NCBI RefSeq assembly: GCF_017876155.1
Contig: NZ_JAGINP010000002.1
Coordinates: 62,001 to 126,000 of the forward strand
DNA: 64,000 nt
From: Azospirillum rugosum
GTDB taxonomy: Bacteria > Pseudomonadota > Alphaproteobacteria > Azospirillales > Azospirillaceae
Direction: 5' to 3'
Numbering within the stretch: the stretch's first letter is position 1; the number at the start of each line of letters is the position of its first letter. Below the pieces are notes generated by a model. That model was given only the letters and a program-made list of their open reading frames with translations. It ran no database searches and had not been told where the DNA came from. Below, piece by piece: positions 17,647-25,930 of this stretch. The position numbers and the translations under genes were made by a program.

Positions 17647-18646
17647 ACGCATCCTTCCGCTGGCCCTTCCGCTCGTGGTCGCCCTGGCGGTTCTGGTGCT
17701 GGTGCCGGCGCTGTTGCAGGCGTCGGGCTCCGGCTACCTGTTCCGGGTGTCGATCACCGCGATGATCTTCGCGATCCTGGCGGCCAGCCTGAACTTCATC
17801 ACCGGAGTCGCCGGCCTCCTGTCGCTCGGCCACGCCGCCTTCTACGGCATCGGCGCCTACGCCGCGGCGCTGCTGGCGACGCAGCATGGCGTGCCCTTCC
17901 TGCTGACCATCCCGCTGGCCGGAGTCGCCGCGGCAATCGGCGGCGTGCTGGTGGCGCTGCCGACCATGCGGCTGGTCAGCATCTACTTCGCCGTGGCGAC
18001 GCTGGGCATGGGGGAGATCATCCACGGCACGCTGCTGAACTGGGTGGACTTCACCCGCGGCCCCATGGGCATCCCGGCGATCCCGTCCTTCAAGGTCTTC
18101 GGGCTGGACCTGTCCGGCAACCTCGGCAGCTATCTGGTGGTCGCGGTCGTGATGCTGGCGTCGCTGTGGGTGCTGCACCGGCTGACCCATTCCTACTACG
18201 GCAACGCGTTGCGGGCGCTACGCGAAGACGACCAGTGCGCCGACAGCATGGGCATCGACGTGGTGCGGCTGAAGGGCGAGGTCTTCGCCATCGCCTGCTT
18301 CTTCGCCGGTGTCGCTGGCGCGCTCTGGGCGCACACCACCGGCTACATCAGCCCGAACGACTTCCGCTTCGGCGAGTCCATCCTGGTGCTGGCGATGATC
18401 GTGGTCGGCGGCCTCGGCAGCCTGCCCGGCGCGGTGATCGGCGCCGTGCTGCTGATCGTGTTGCCGGAGGCGCTGCGCCCGGTCGGCGACGTGCGCATGA
18501 TCGTGGTTGGCTGCGTGATGTTCTTCTCCATCCTGCTGCTGCCCAAGGGCCTGTTCGGCGAGGTGTCGGCCCTGAATCTCGTGCGCTCCTCCTTCGGCGG
18601 CGGCTGGAAGGCGGGCACGGCCCGCCAAAGCATTGGATGGCGATGA
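17639..18646 (+). CDS. livM: Branched-chain amino acid-type ABC permease LivM
   Basis: 335 residues from a GTG start that overlaps livH. Hydrophobic segments include the family motif ASLNFITGVAGLLSLGHAAF and GIGAYAAALLA. RALREDDQCADSMGIDV is the cytoplasmic loop contacting the ATPase, and GGLGSLPGAVIGAVLL is near the end. It pairs with LivH in the inner membrane. The stop overlaps the start region of livG. Confidence 0.93.
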   Translation: MSKRILPLALPLVVALAVLVLVPALLQASGSGYLFRVSITAMIFAILAASLNFITGVAGLLSLGHAAFYGIGAYAAALLATQHGVPFLLTIPLAGVAAAIGGVLVALPTMRLVSIYFAVATLGMGEIIHGTLLNWVDFTRGPMGIPAIPSFKVFGLDLSGNLGSYLVVAVVMLASLWVLHRLTHSYYGNALRALREDDQCADSMGIDVVRLKGEVFAIACFFAGVAGALWAHTTGYISPNDFRFGESILVLAMIVVGGLGSLPGAVIGAVLLIVLPEALRPVGDVRMIVVGCVMFFSILLLPKGLFGEVSALNLVRSSFGGGWKAGTARQSIGWR

Positions 18647-19422
18647 TGGCGGCGCTTCTTGAGATCGAGAACCTGACCCGCCGCTTCGGCGGCCTCCTCG
18701 CCGTGGACCGCGTGTCCGGCCGGGTGGAGCAGGGGGAACTGGTCGGGCTGATCGGCCCGAACGGTGCGGGCAAGACGACCCTGTTCAACCTCATCAGCGG
18801 CTTCACCCCGCCCAGCGAGGGCACGGTGCGCTTCGGTGGGGAGACCATCTCCGGCCTGAAGCCCTGGCGCGTCGCCCGGCGCGGGCTGGGCCGCACCTTC
18901 CAGAACCTGCGCATCTTCCCGAACATGACCGTGTTCGACAACGTGTCGGTCGGCGCCATCGGCGCCGTCGGGCATTCCCCCTGGCGCTCCCTGTTCCGCG
19001 GTGGGCGCGGCGAGTCCGACGCCAAGGCGGTCAGCGAACGCACCTGGGCGGCACTGGAGCGCGTCGGGCTGGCCGGGCAGGGGCATGAGCTGGCGGCCAA
19101 CCTCAGCTACGGCAAGCGCAAGTATCTGGAGATCGCCCGCGCCCTGGCCCTGGGTCCGCGCCTGCTGATCCTCGACGAACCCGCCGCCGGCCTGAACGAC
19201 AGCGAGACGGCGGACCTCGCATCCTTCATCCGCGGCCTGCACGCGGAGGGCATGACGGTGCTGCTGGTCGAACACGACATGACTCTGGTCATGGGCATCT
19301 GCCAGCGCGTGATGGTCCTGGCATCCGGCCGCAAGATCGCCGACGGCACCCCGGAGCACATCCGCCGCGACCCCGCTGTCCTGGAAGCCTACCTCGGCGG
19401 CGACGAGGAGGACGCGGCATGA
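18643..19422 (+). CDS. livG: Branched-chain amino acid-type ABC ATPase LivG
   Basis: About 259 residues. ATGs at 18637, 18643 and 18646 are all in frame, and 18643 overlaps the livM stop. Walker A is GPNGAGKTTLFN, followed by RTFQNLRIFPNMTVFDN typical of LivG; the signature is LSYGKRKYLEIARAL (Tyr in place of the usual Gly) and Walker B is LLILDEPAAGLND. Its TGA stop overlaps an ATG at 19419 that looks like the original livF start. Confidence 0.93.
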   Translation: MMAALLEIENLTRRFGGLLAVDRVSGRVEQGELVGLIGPNGAGKTTLFNLISGFTPPSEGTVRFGGETISGLKPWRVARRGLGRTFQNLRIFPNMTVFDNVSVGAIGAVGHSPWRSLFRGGRGESDAKAVSERTWAALERVGLAGQGHELAANLSYGKRKYLEIARALALGPRLLILDEPAAGLNDSETADLASFIRGLHAEGMTVLLVEHDMTLVMGICQRVMVLASGRKIADGTPEHIRRDPAVLEAYLGGDEEDAA

Positions 19423-19458
19423 CCCATCTCCGTGTTTTCCCCCCGCCCCAAGAAGCAT

Positions 19459-19577
19459 TCCCTCTCCCCTCTGGGGAGAGGGTTAGGGTGAGGGGGTTGC
19501 GCTTTTGCCGGACGCTCCAAAAAGGCGCAACCCCCTCACCGGCCCTCCGGGCCACCCTCTCCCCAGAGGGGAGAGGG
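19459..19577. repeat. Family B palindromic element, copy B1, between livG and livF
   Basis: An imperfect palindrome of about 119 bp. It opens with CCCTCTCCCCTCTGGGGAGA and GGGTTAGGGTGAGGGGG, and closes with the inverse arms CGCAACCCCCTCACC and CTCTCCCCAGAGGGGAGAGGG (the last is the mirrored terminal hairpin). It lies in a 166-bp insertion that separates livG from livF. The first 13 bases of livF are present on both sides of it. Confidence 0.85.
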
Positions 19578-19597
19578 TTGAATCTGCGAGCCCATCC

Positions 19598-20317
19598 ATG
19601 ACCCACCTCCTGGAAATCCGCGACCTGCGCGTCACCATGGGGCCGCAGCCGATCCTGCAGGGCGTGTCGCTCGACGTGCCGGCCGGTGGGATCGTTACGG
19701 TGCTGGGCTCCAACGGAGTCGGCAAGACGACGCTGATGCGGGCCATCTCCGGCGTCTACAAGGTCGGCGGCGGCGAGATCCGGCTCGACGGCACGCCGAT
19801 CACGAACCTCGCCACCCACGACATCGTCCGCCTCGGCGTCTGCCAGGCGCCGGAGGGGCGGCAGATCTTTTCCAGCATGACCGTGCTGGAAAACCTGCGC
19901 CTCGGCGCCGGCCCGCGCGGCGGGCGGGAGTACGAGCAGGATCTGGAGCGCATGCTCGCCCTCTTCCCGCGCCTGAGGGAGCGCCTGTCGCAGAAGGCCG
20001 GCTCCCTGTCCGGTGGCGAGCAGCAGATGCTCTGCGTCGGCCGCGCCCTGATGGGCCGCCCGCGGCTGCTGCTGATGGACGAGCCGTCGCTGGGCCTCGC
20101 GCCCAAGCTGGTGCGGCAGATCTTCGACCTCGTCGCCATGATCCGCGAGACGGGGACGGCGATCCTGCTGGTCGAGCAGAACGCCAAGGCGGCGCTGCGC
20201 GTCGCCGACCAGGCCTACGTCATGGAATCCGGGCGCATCGTGCTGCAGGGGCCGGCCGCGGAGCTGGCCGAGGACCCGCGCATCCGCGCCGCCTATCTCG
20301 GGGGACACGTGCATTGA
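19598..20317 (+). CDS. livF: Branched-chain amino acid-type ABC ATPase LivF
   Basis: 239 residues. Walker A is GSNGVGKTTLMRA, the signature is LSGGEQQMLCVGRAL, Walker B is LLLMDEPSLGLAP, and LVEQNAKAAL is the H-region typical of LivF. It is the second ATPase of the importer. The start at 19598 follows a repeat insertion and has no clear ribosome-binding site, so its expression may be lower than in relatives where livF overlaps livG. Its stop overlaps the next gene's TTG start. Confidence 0.93.
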   Translation: MTHLLEIRDLRVTMGPQPILQGVSLDVPAGGIVTVLGSNGVGKTTLMRAISGVYKVGGGEIRLDGTPITNLATHDIVRLGVCQAPEGRQIFSSMTVLENLRLGAGPRGGREYEQDLERMLALFPRLRERLSQKAGSLSGGEQQMLCVGRALMGRPRLLLMDEPSLGLAPKLVRQIFDLVAMIRETGTAILLVEQNAKAALRVADQAYVMESGRIVLQGPAAELAEDPRIRAAYLGGHVH

Positions 20318-21609
20318 CCGCCGCCACCATCGACACCGCTTTACCACCATCCCTGTGGGCGAAGACCGCTCCGCCGGCGCTCGACCTGCCGACCCTGTCC
20401 GGCGAGGTTGAGGCGGACGTCGTCATCGTCGGCGGCGGCTTCACCGGCCTGTCGACCGCCTTGCACCTCGCGGAGGCCGGCGCCTCGGCCGTCGTGCTGG
20501 AGGCGGCGGAGCCCGGCTGGGGCGCGTCCGGCCGCAACAACGGGCAGGTCATCCCGACCCTGACCCGCGCCGACCCCGACGACCTCGTCGCCCTGTGGGG
20601 TCCGCAGAAGGGCGAGCAGTTCGTGCGCGTGCTGCGCGATTCCGCCGACCTGCTGTTCGGCATCGTCGCCAAGCACGGCATCGACTGCGAGGCGGTGCAG
20701 AACGGCTGGGTGCAGCCCGCCCACCGCAAGAGCCGCCTCGCCATCTCCGCCAAGCGCGCGGAACAGTGGGGCCGCCGCGGCGCGCCCGTCGAATTGCTCG
20801 ACCGCGACCGCTGCGAGGCGATCACCGGCTCCCCCTACTGGTACGGCGGCTGGCAGAACCGCTCCGGCGGGCGGATCAACCCGCTGGCGCTCGCCCGCGG
20901 CATGGCGCGCGCGGCGGTGTCGGCCGGCGCCAAGGTCTACAAGGGAACCCCGGCCACCGGCCTGACCCAAGCCGGCGACCGCTGGCGCGTCACGACTCCG
21001 CGCGGCAGCGTGGTGGCGAAGCGCGTCGTGCTGGCGACCAACGCCTACAGCGACGGGCTGTGGCCCAAGCTGGCGCAGACCATCGTGCCGATCCGCTCCT
21101 ACCAGATGGCGACGCAGCCGCTGTCGGAGAACCTGCGCCGATCGATCCTGCCGGACGGGCACGCGCTGTCCGACACCCAGGGCGACCTGTATTTCTTCCG
21201 CCAGGACGCGCAGGGGCGTCTGGTGACCGGCGGCGCGCTGGTCTTCGACGTGGATTCGGAACGGCGTCTGAGGGCCCGTATATCTGAGCGCCTGCAACGG
21301 GTCTTCCCGCAGATCGGGCCGGTGACCTTCGATCACGTCTGGTGGGGATACATCGGCATGACGCCCGAACGCCTGCCGCGCCTGCACGAGCTGGCGCCGG
21401 GCGTCGTCACCTGGATCGGCTGCCAGGGGCGGGCGGTGGCGCTCGGCACCGCCATGGGCAAGGAGCTGGCGCAGTATGGCCTGGGCCGCCCGGCCGATGA
21501 GCTTCCCATCCCGCTGTCGCCGCTGCGCCCGCTGCCGTTCCACGTCGCCGTCCGGACGCTTGCCCGCGGCATGCTGCTGCTCTATCGCTGGCGGGACATC
21601 AACGACTGA
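20314..21609 (+). CDS. FAD-dependent amine/amino-acid oxidoreductase (DadA/PuuB-like)
   Basis: 431 residues, TTG start overlapping the livF stop (TTGA). The dinucleotide-binding motif VVIVGGGFTGLSTALHLAE is at about residues 37-55, with GASGRNNGQVIPTL soon after as in gamma-glutamylputrescine oxidase-like DAO proteins. RINPLALARGMARAA and GCQGRAVALGTAMGKELA near the C-terminus are also characteristic. Translational coupling to the importer suggests it oxidises the imported compound, probably a secondary amine or D-amino acid. Confidence 0.85.
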   Translation: MTAATIDTALPPSLWAKTAPPALDLPTLSGEVEADVVIVGGGFTGLSTALHLAEAGASAVVLEAAEPGWGASGRNNGQVIPTLTRADPDDLVALWGPQKGEQFVRVLRDSADLLFGIVAKHGIDCEAVQNGWVQPAHRKSRLAISAKRAEQWGRRGAPVELLDRDRCEAITGSPYWYGGWQNRSGGRINPLALARGMARAAVSAGAKVYKGTPATGLTQAGDRWRVTTPRGSVVAKRVVLATNAYSDGLWPKLAQTIVPIRSYQMATQPLSENLRRSILPDGHALSDTQGDLYFFRQDAQGRLVTGGALVFDVDSERRLRARISERLQRVFPQIGPVTFDHVWWGYIGMTPERLPRLHELAPGVVTWIGCQGRAVALGTAMGKELAQYGLGRPADELPIPLSPLRPLPFHVAVRTLARGMLLLYRWRDIND

Positions 21610-21636
21610 GTGCCGGAACGGGAAGGGACACGAACC

Positions 21637-22509
21637 ATGGGCGCACACGGCATCAACGGCATCGACCATCTCGTCGTCGCGGTCCGCGACCTGGACAAGG
21701 CGCGCGACGCCTACCAGCGCATGGGCTTCACCATCACCCCGCGCGGCCGGCACACGGAGCTGAAGTCAATTAACCACACCATCATGTTCGGCGCCGACGA
21801 CTATGTCGAACTGCTGGCCGTGGAGGAGCCGCACCCCGTCACCGCCTACTACAGCGACCTTCTGAAGACGCGGGAGGGCATCGCCGCCCTGGCGCTGAAG
21901 ACTGACGACGCGCGCGCCGCCCAGCGCCTGCTGGCCGAGGCGGGCTACCCGGCGTCGGAAGCGGTGGACTTCGGCCGTCCGGTCGCGTTGCCGGAAGGGA
22001 CGCGCGACGCGCGCTTCACCATCACGCAGATCGACATCGCCAGCCAAGTCGGCGGCCGCGTCTTCCTGTGCCAGCACCACACCCGCGACGTCGTGTGGCG
22101 GCCGGAATACGTGCAGCACGACAACACGGCCACCGGCCTCGCAGCACTGGTCGTGGCCGCCGACGATCCGGACGCCGTGGCCGCCGGCTACGCTCGCCTG
22201 TTCGGCACGGCGGTGGAGGAGCAGGGGCCGGCCCGCCTCGTCCCGACCGGCGACACGCCCATCATCGTGGCGACGCCCGCGGCGCTGCATTGGGGCTGGA
22301 CCAGCGACCCCGCGCTGGCCGCGCCGACGCCGTTCCTGGCCGGCTTCGTGGTGCGCGTCGCCGACCTCGACCGCGCGCAGCAGTCCTTGCAGAAAAGCAA
22401 GTTCCCGACCGTCGTCGGCAACGGCGTGCTGCGCGTGTCCTCCGCCAGCGCCGGCGGCGCTCTGCTGGCCTTCGCGAAGGACTTCGACCTCCGCGCCCTA
22501 ATTCCCTGA
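21637..22509 (+). CDS. VOC/glyoxalase-like domain protein
   Basis: 290 residues from the ATG at 21637; a GTG at 21610 is less likely. It starts with GIDHLVVAVRDLDKARDAYQ, the first beta-alpha-beta of a vicinal-oxygen-chelate domain, and has a second related half after about residue 150. It resembles the glyoxalase-like family whose substrates are mostly unknown. It lies 27 bp after the oxidase and probably acts in the same catabolic route. Confidence 0.8.
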   Translation: MGAHGINGIDHLVVAVRDLDKARDAYQRMGFTITPRGRHTELKSINHTIMFGADDYVELLAVEEPHPVTAYYSDLLKTREGIAALALKTDDARAAQRLLAEAGYPASEAVDFGRPVALPEGTRDARFTITQIDIASQVGGRVFLCQHHTRDVVWRPEYVQHDNTATGLAALVVAADDPDAVAAGYARLFGTAVEEQGPARLVPTGDTPIIVATPAALHWGWTSDPALAAPTPFLAGFVVRVADLDRAQQSLQKSKFPTVVGNGVLRVSSASAGGALLAFAKDFDLRALIP

Positions 22510-22565
22510 TTTCCGCGACTTATACGGAAATCCTATCACTGACCCGCGTCTGATCTATTGGACAG

Positions 22566-23858
22566 GTGGGCACCGACGCGCGCACTCTTGCGCTGCATTG
22601 CAGCGCGGGCGAGAGAACGATCGTGGCGGACGGCGGATTCGGCGGGCAGGGCATCACGGCGGAACCGGTGGCCGCAATCCCGGACGGTCTGGTGGCGGGC
22701 AGCCCGGCCTACCGGCGGGTCAGCGCCATCCTGTTCGTGGCCGGCCTGTCCACCTTCGCGTCGCTCTACTGCGTGCAGCCGCTGATGCCGGACTTCACGC
22801 GCGTCTTCGGCATCACGCCGGCGGAATCGAGCCTCGCCCTGTCGCTGTCCACCGGCGTGCTGGCGGTCGCGATGCTGGTCGCCGGCATGATCTCCGACCG
22901 GTTCGGGCGCAAGCCGATCATGGCGGTGTCGCTGCTCGCCTCCGGCACGCTGGGCATTCTCGGCGCGCTGGCGCCGGACTGGGGCTGGCTGCTGGGCTTG
23001 CGCGCGCTGGAAGGGCTGGCGCTGAGCGGCCTTCCCGCCGTCGCCATGGCCTACGTGTCGGAGGAGGTGGAGCCCCGCTCCGCCGGGCTCGCCATGGGCC
23101 TCTACATCGGCGGCACGGCGGTCGGCGGCATGTCGGGCCGCGCGGTCACCGCGCTGGTCGCCGACCTCGTGAACTGGCGCGCGGCGCTGGCCGTGGTCGG
23201 GGCGATCGGCATCCTGGGCGCGGTGGCGGTCTGGCTGTGGCTGCCGGCCTCCAAGCGCTTCGTGCGCAGTTCCATGAGCGTGCGCGACATGGCCGCGGCG
23301 TGGCGCCGTCATCTCGGCGACGGCGGCCTGCGTGCGCTGTTCGCCATGGGCTTCGTCGCCATGGGCTCCTTCGTCACGGTGTTCAACTACGTCGGCTTCC
23401 GGTTGGTCGCGCCGCCCTTCGACCTGCGGCCGGCGCTGGTCGGCGCGGTGTTCCTGGTCTACCTGCTGGGTGCCGTCAGCTCGCCGGTCTTCGGCGGCCT
23501 CGCCGGGCGGCTGGGCCATGGCAAGGTGCTGGCCGCGGCGACGGCGCTGATGGCGGCCGGCCTCGCCCTGATGAGCCCGGACAGCCTGTGGGCGGTGACG
23601 CCGGGCATCGCGCTGTTCACCGTCGCCTTCTTCGGCATGCACTCCACCACCTCCGCCTGGATCGGGCAGCGCGCGACGACCAACCGGGGCCAAGCCTCGG
23701 CCATCTACCTGTTCTGCTACTACATGGGCTCCACCATCGCCGGCACGCTGGGCGGGGTCTTCTGGCACGGCTACGGCTGGCCGGGGGTGGCCGGCTTCGT
23801 CGGGGTGATCGTGACGGCCGGGCTGGCGCTGTCCCTCGCCCTGGCGCGCCGGGGGTGA
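22566..23858 (+). CDS. MFS transporter (YnfM-like)
   Basis: 430 residues with about twelve membrane segments, GTG start (a later GTG at 22623 is possible). FVAGLSTFASLYCVQPLMPDF near residue 55-75 is split here as FVAGLSTFASLYCVQ and PLMPDF, typical of YnfM-type drug-resistance-like transporters; the loop GMISDRFGRKPIM is the MFS motif A. It is a proton-coupled exporter of unknown substrate in the inner membrane. It stands 56 bp after the catabolic operon and may be independent. Confidence 0.85.
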   Translation: MGTDARTLALHCSAGERTIVADGGFGGQGITAEPVAAIPDGLVAGSPAYRRVSAILFVAGLSTFASLYCVQPLMPDFTRVFGITPAESSLALSLSTGVLAVAMLVAGMISDRFGRKPIMAVSLLASGTLGILGALAPDWGWLLGLRALEGLALSGLPAVAMAYVSEEVEPRSAGLAMGLYIGGTAVGGMSGRAVTALVADLVNWRAALAVVGAIGILGAVAVWLWLPASKRFVRSSMSVRDMAAAWRRHLGDGGLRALFAMGFVAMGSFVTVFNYVGFRLVAPPFDLRPALVGAVFLVYLLGAVSSPVFGGLAGRLGHGKVLAAATALMAAGLALMSPDSLWAVTPGIALFTVAFFGMHSTTSAWIGQRATTNRGQASAIYLFCYYMGSTIAGTLGGVFWHGYGWPGVAGFVGVIVTAGLALSLALARRG

Positions 23859-23968
23859 TCCGTCCGGGAGGCTGCGTCGCTTGACCGCAGCGACCGCGCG
23901 GCCGGTTGTGCCCCGGTTGCGAAGGTTCCATCCTGACCTCCCAAGGGCTTGGAGCAACGGAGGCGACC

Positions 23969-24520
23969 ATGGCCTGGCTGACCGTCTACCCCGACAACGA
24001 CCCGACCGTGGTGGAACTGTCGAGCAGCGACCGGATGGTCGTGTCCGGGCACCTCGCGATGGCCGGCCTGCTGTTCGAGCGGTGGAACGCGGAGAAGGCG
24101 ATCGACGACACCGCGGACACCGCGGCGGTGCTGGCCGCCTACGCCGGCCCGATTGCCGCCCTGAAGCGTGCGCGCGGCTTCCAATCGGCGGACGTCGTCC
24201 GCGTGCCGCGGGGCATGCCGGAGGCCGGCGCGCTGCGCGCCAAATTCCTGGCCGAGCACACCCACGAGGAGGACGAGGCGCGCTTCTTCGTGGAGGGCAG
24301 CGGCGCCTTCTACCTGCACGTCGGCGACCGCGTGCTGCGCGTCGTCTGCGAGCGGGGTGACCTGCTGAGCGTGCCCGCCGGGACCAAGCACTGGTTCGAC
24401 ATGGGGCCGGATCCGCACTTCACCGCCATCCGCTTCTTCACGCGCCCGGACGGCTGGGTCGCCGCCTTCACCGGGGACGTCATCGCCGACCACTTTCCCC
24501 GCTACGACGGGCCGCGGTAG
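23969..24520 (+). CDS. mtnD: Acireductone dioxygenase (ARD)
   Basis: A 183-residue cupin. EHTHEEDEARFFVEGSGAFY (about residues 94-113) supplies the HxH-x4-E metal ligands and KHWFDMG the distal histidine. GGAGG precedes the ATG. The enzyme cleaves acireductone in methionine salvage; metal identity (Fe or Ni) decides on- or off-pathway products. No other mtn gene is near, so it is either an orphan of a dispersed pathway or repurposed. Confidence 0.9.
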   Translation: MAWLTVYPDNDPTVVELSSSDRMVVSGHLAMAGLLFERWNAEKAIDDTADTAAVLAAYAGPIAALKRARGFQSADVVRVPRGMPEAGALRAKFLAEHTHEEDEARFFVEGSGAFYLHVGDRVLRVVCERGDLLSVPAGTKHWFDMGPDPHFTAIRFFTRPDGWVAAFTGDVIADHFPRYDGPR

Positions 24521-24682
24521 GAGAGACCCGGAAGTCTATGACCTTCGGCTGGGTCCGATCGTCGCAGCCCGTTGCGGCCTCTGCCGTTCGGCTGATACAA
24601 ATCACTCCGACAGCAACTTGCGGTGGGCGACTCGCCGACGGGGACGCCACCAAGAGGAACGCCACAGGCACGCGGGGGCTCC

Positions 24683-25501
24683 ATGACCACGGACGGCCAC
24701 ACCGTTCCGCGCACGGGCAACGGCTTCATCGACGTGACCCACGCCGCCCTGATGGACCGCGTCGGGACGATCCGCCGCGCCTGCGCTAGGGGGGCTCCGC
24801 GGGACGCCGTCGTTCCCCATTTCGACGCCTTCGTGGACGAGATGCACGCCCATTTCGACCATGAGGAGGTCATCATCCGCGCCGCCGGCTTCCAGCGGTG
24901 GGAGGAGCACGCGAACCAGCACGCCATGCTGCAACAGCAGCTGGTCCGGCTGGTCGACTATGTGCGGGAATGCGAGGTCACCGGCGACTTCCTGTGCACG
25001 GTCGCCGGCACGCTGGACGCCGCCCTCTGCCGGCACGAGATCCGCCACGACGGCGAATACGCCGCCCTGGTGCGCACCGCCTCCGCGACGCCGGAGGGGC
25101 GGGAGCTGATTCCGTGGGAGACCGGCTTCGAGCTTGGCATCGCGCCGCTCGACGCCCAGCACCGCCAGCTGGCCGACTGCCTGAACGAGCTTCACCGCGC
25201 CAGCCTGGACCAGGGAGAGGCCGACGTCGCCGCGCTGCTGGAGCAGATGCACGACCACGCCCAGGCCCATTTCGCGATGGAGGAGGGGGTGCTGCGCTCC
25301 GTCGCCCCCAGCCGCTTCGTGGCGCACCGGGCGCACCACCAGGCGCTGAACGCCCAGTTCGCCCGCGTCCGGCAAGCGGTCGAATCGGGCCGCCTGGACG
25401 CCGGCGTGGCCGCCCGCGATTTCCTGCGCTTCTGGCTGATGGACCACCTGCTCGGCTCCGACCGCGTGGCCTTCGCCGGCGGGAGCGACACGCGGCAATA
25501 G
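24683..25501 (+). CDS. Tandem hemerythrin-domain protein
   Basis: 272 residues with two bacteriohemerythrin-like modules: residues about 10-130 (HFDAFVDEMHAHFDHEE, then HANQHAML and RHEIRHD) and about 140-262 (LGIAPLDAQHRQLADCLNEL, HDHAQAHFAMEE, HRAHHQALN, FWLMDHLLGSD). The second keeps all the His and Glu di-iron ligands; the first lacks an obvious first histidine of the set. Likely an O2 or NO binding cytoplasmic protein. The ATG at 24683 is preceded by a GGGGG tract. Confidence 0.85.
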   Translation: MTTDGHTVPRTGNGFIDVTHAALMDRVGTIRRACARGAPRDAVVPHFDAFVDEMHAHFDHEEVIIRAAGFQRWEEHANQHAMLQQQLVRLVDYVRECEVTGDFLCTVAGTLDAALCRHEIRHDGEYAALVRTASATPEGRELIPWETGFELGIAPLDAQHRQLADCLNELHRASLDQGEADVAALLEQMHDHAQAHFAMEEGVLRSVAPSRFVAHRAHHQALNAQFARVRQAVESGRLDAGVAARDFLRFWLMDHLLGSDRVAFAGGSDTRQ

Positions 25502-25565
25502 GATGCGCGCGAACGCTCGCTTCCGGGCTGCCTCCTGGTTGTGGTGGCCGCCATAAAAAAATCAC

Positions 25566-25593
25566 TTGAATCGCGGGTCGAAAAGCGTAATTC
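25566..25593 (+). promoter_or_regulatory. Candidate promoter of the ornithine decarboxylase leader
   Basis: TTGAAT, a 16-bp spacer and TAATTC form a plausible sigma-70 type promoter about 340 bp before the decarboxylase start. If used, it would give a leader of about 330 nt. Confidence 0.35.
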
Positions 25594-25599
25594 ATCGCT

Positions 25600-25930
25600 C
25601 ACGACGCACTCGCACGTGCCAATGGCCCACTGTGGTTATGCAACGACGTACCGCGTCCTTTTTGGCAGAACCGGTCATCAGTGGGCCGGTCCCGAGAGGG
25701 AGGTAGGCATGTTGGCTCTCCACGGCAGGGCTTTGAGACGGTAGCCCTCAGCCGGACATCGACGCTTTAACACGCGGAGCGATTCGCCCGCGTGAGCGCT
25801 CATTCCGGCTATTCCCGTCACCTTTCCCCGAAAACCCGAAATCAGGACGACGGCGCCGACAGCGCCGCGCCGGTTTCCCGTCTGTTCGCTGGGCCGCTTT
25901 GCAAAGCCGGCCCAGGGTAAGGAGTGCGCC
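25600..25930 (+). promoter_or_regulatory. Long structured 5' leader of ornithine decarboxylase (speF-RNA candidate)
   Basis: The 429-bp gap before the decarboxylase has no full gene. Its position and length fit the speF RNA motif reported upstream of alphaproteobacterial ornithine decarboxylase genes. It holds a short ORF at 25709-25744, a hairpin AGGGCT/AGCCCT (25727-25748) over that ORF's stop codon, and a stem CTGGGCC/GGCCCAG (25889-25915) ending four bases before the AAGGAG ribosome-binding site. Assignment to the motif is by context, not by structure alignment. Confidence 0.5.
25709..25744 (+). CDS. Leader mini-ORF MLALHGRALRR
   Basis: An 11-codon ORF with a strong ribosome-binding site (GGGAGGT, spacing about 5). 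It has three arginine codons in its last five sense codons, including AGG and AGA, which are rare in GC-rich genomes. A hairpin overlaps its stop. It lies 186 bp before the decarboxylase. A role as an arginine- or ornithine-responsive arrest or attenuation peptide is inferred. Confidence 0.5.
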   Translation: MLALHGRALRR

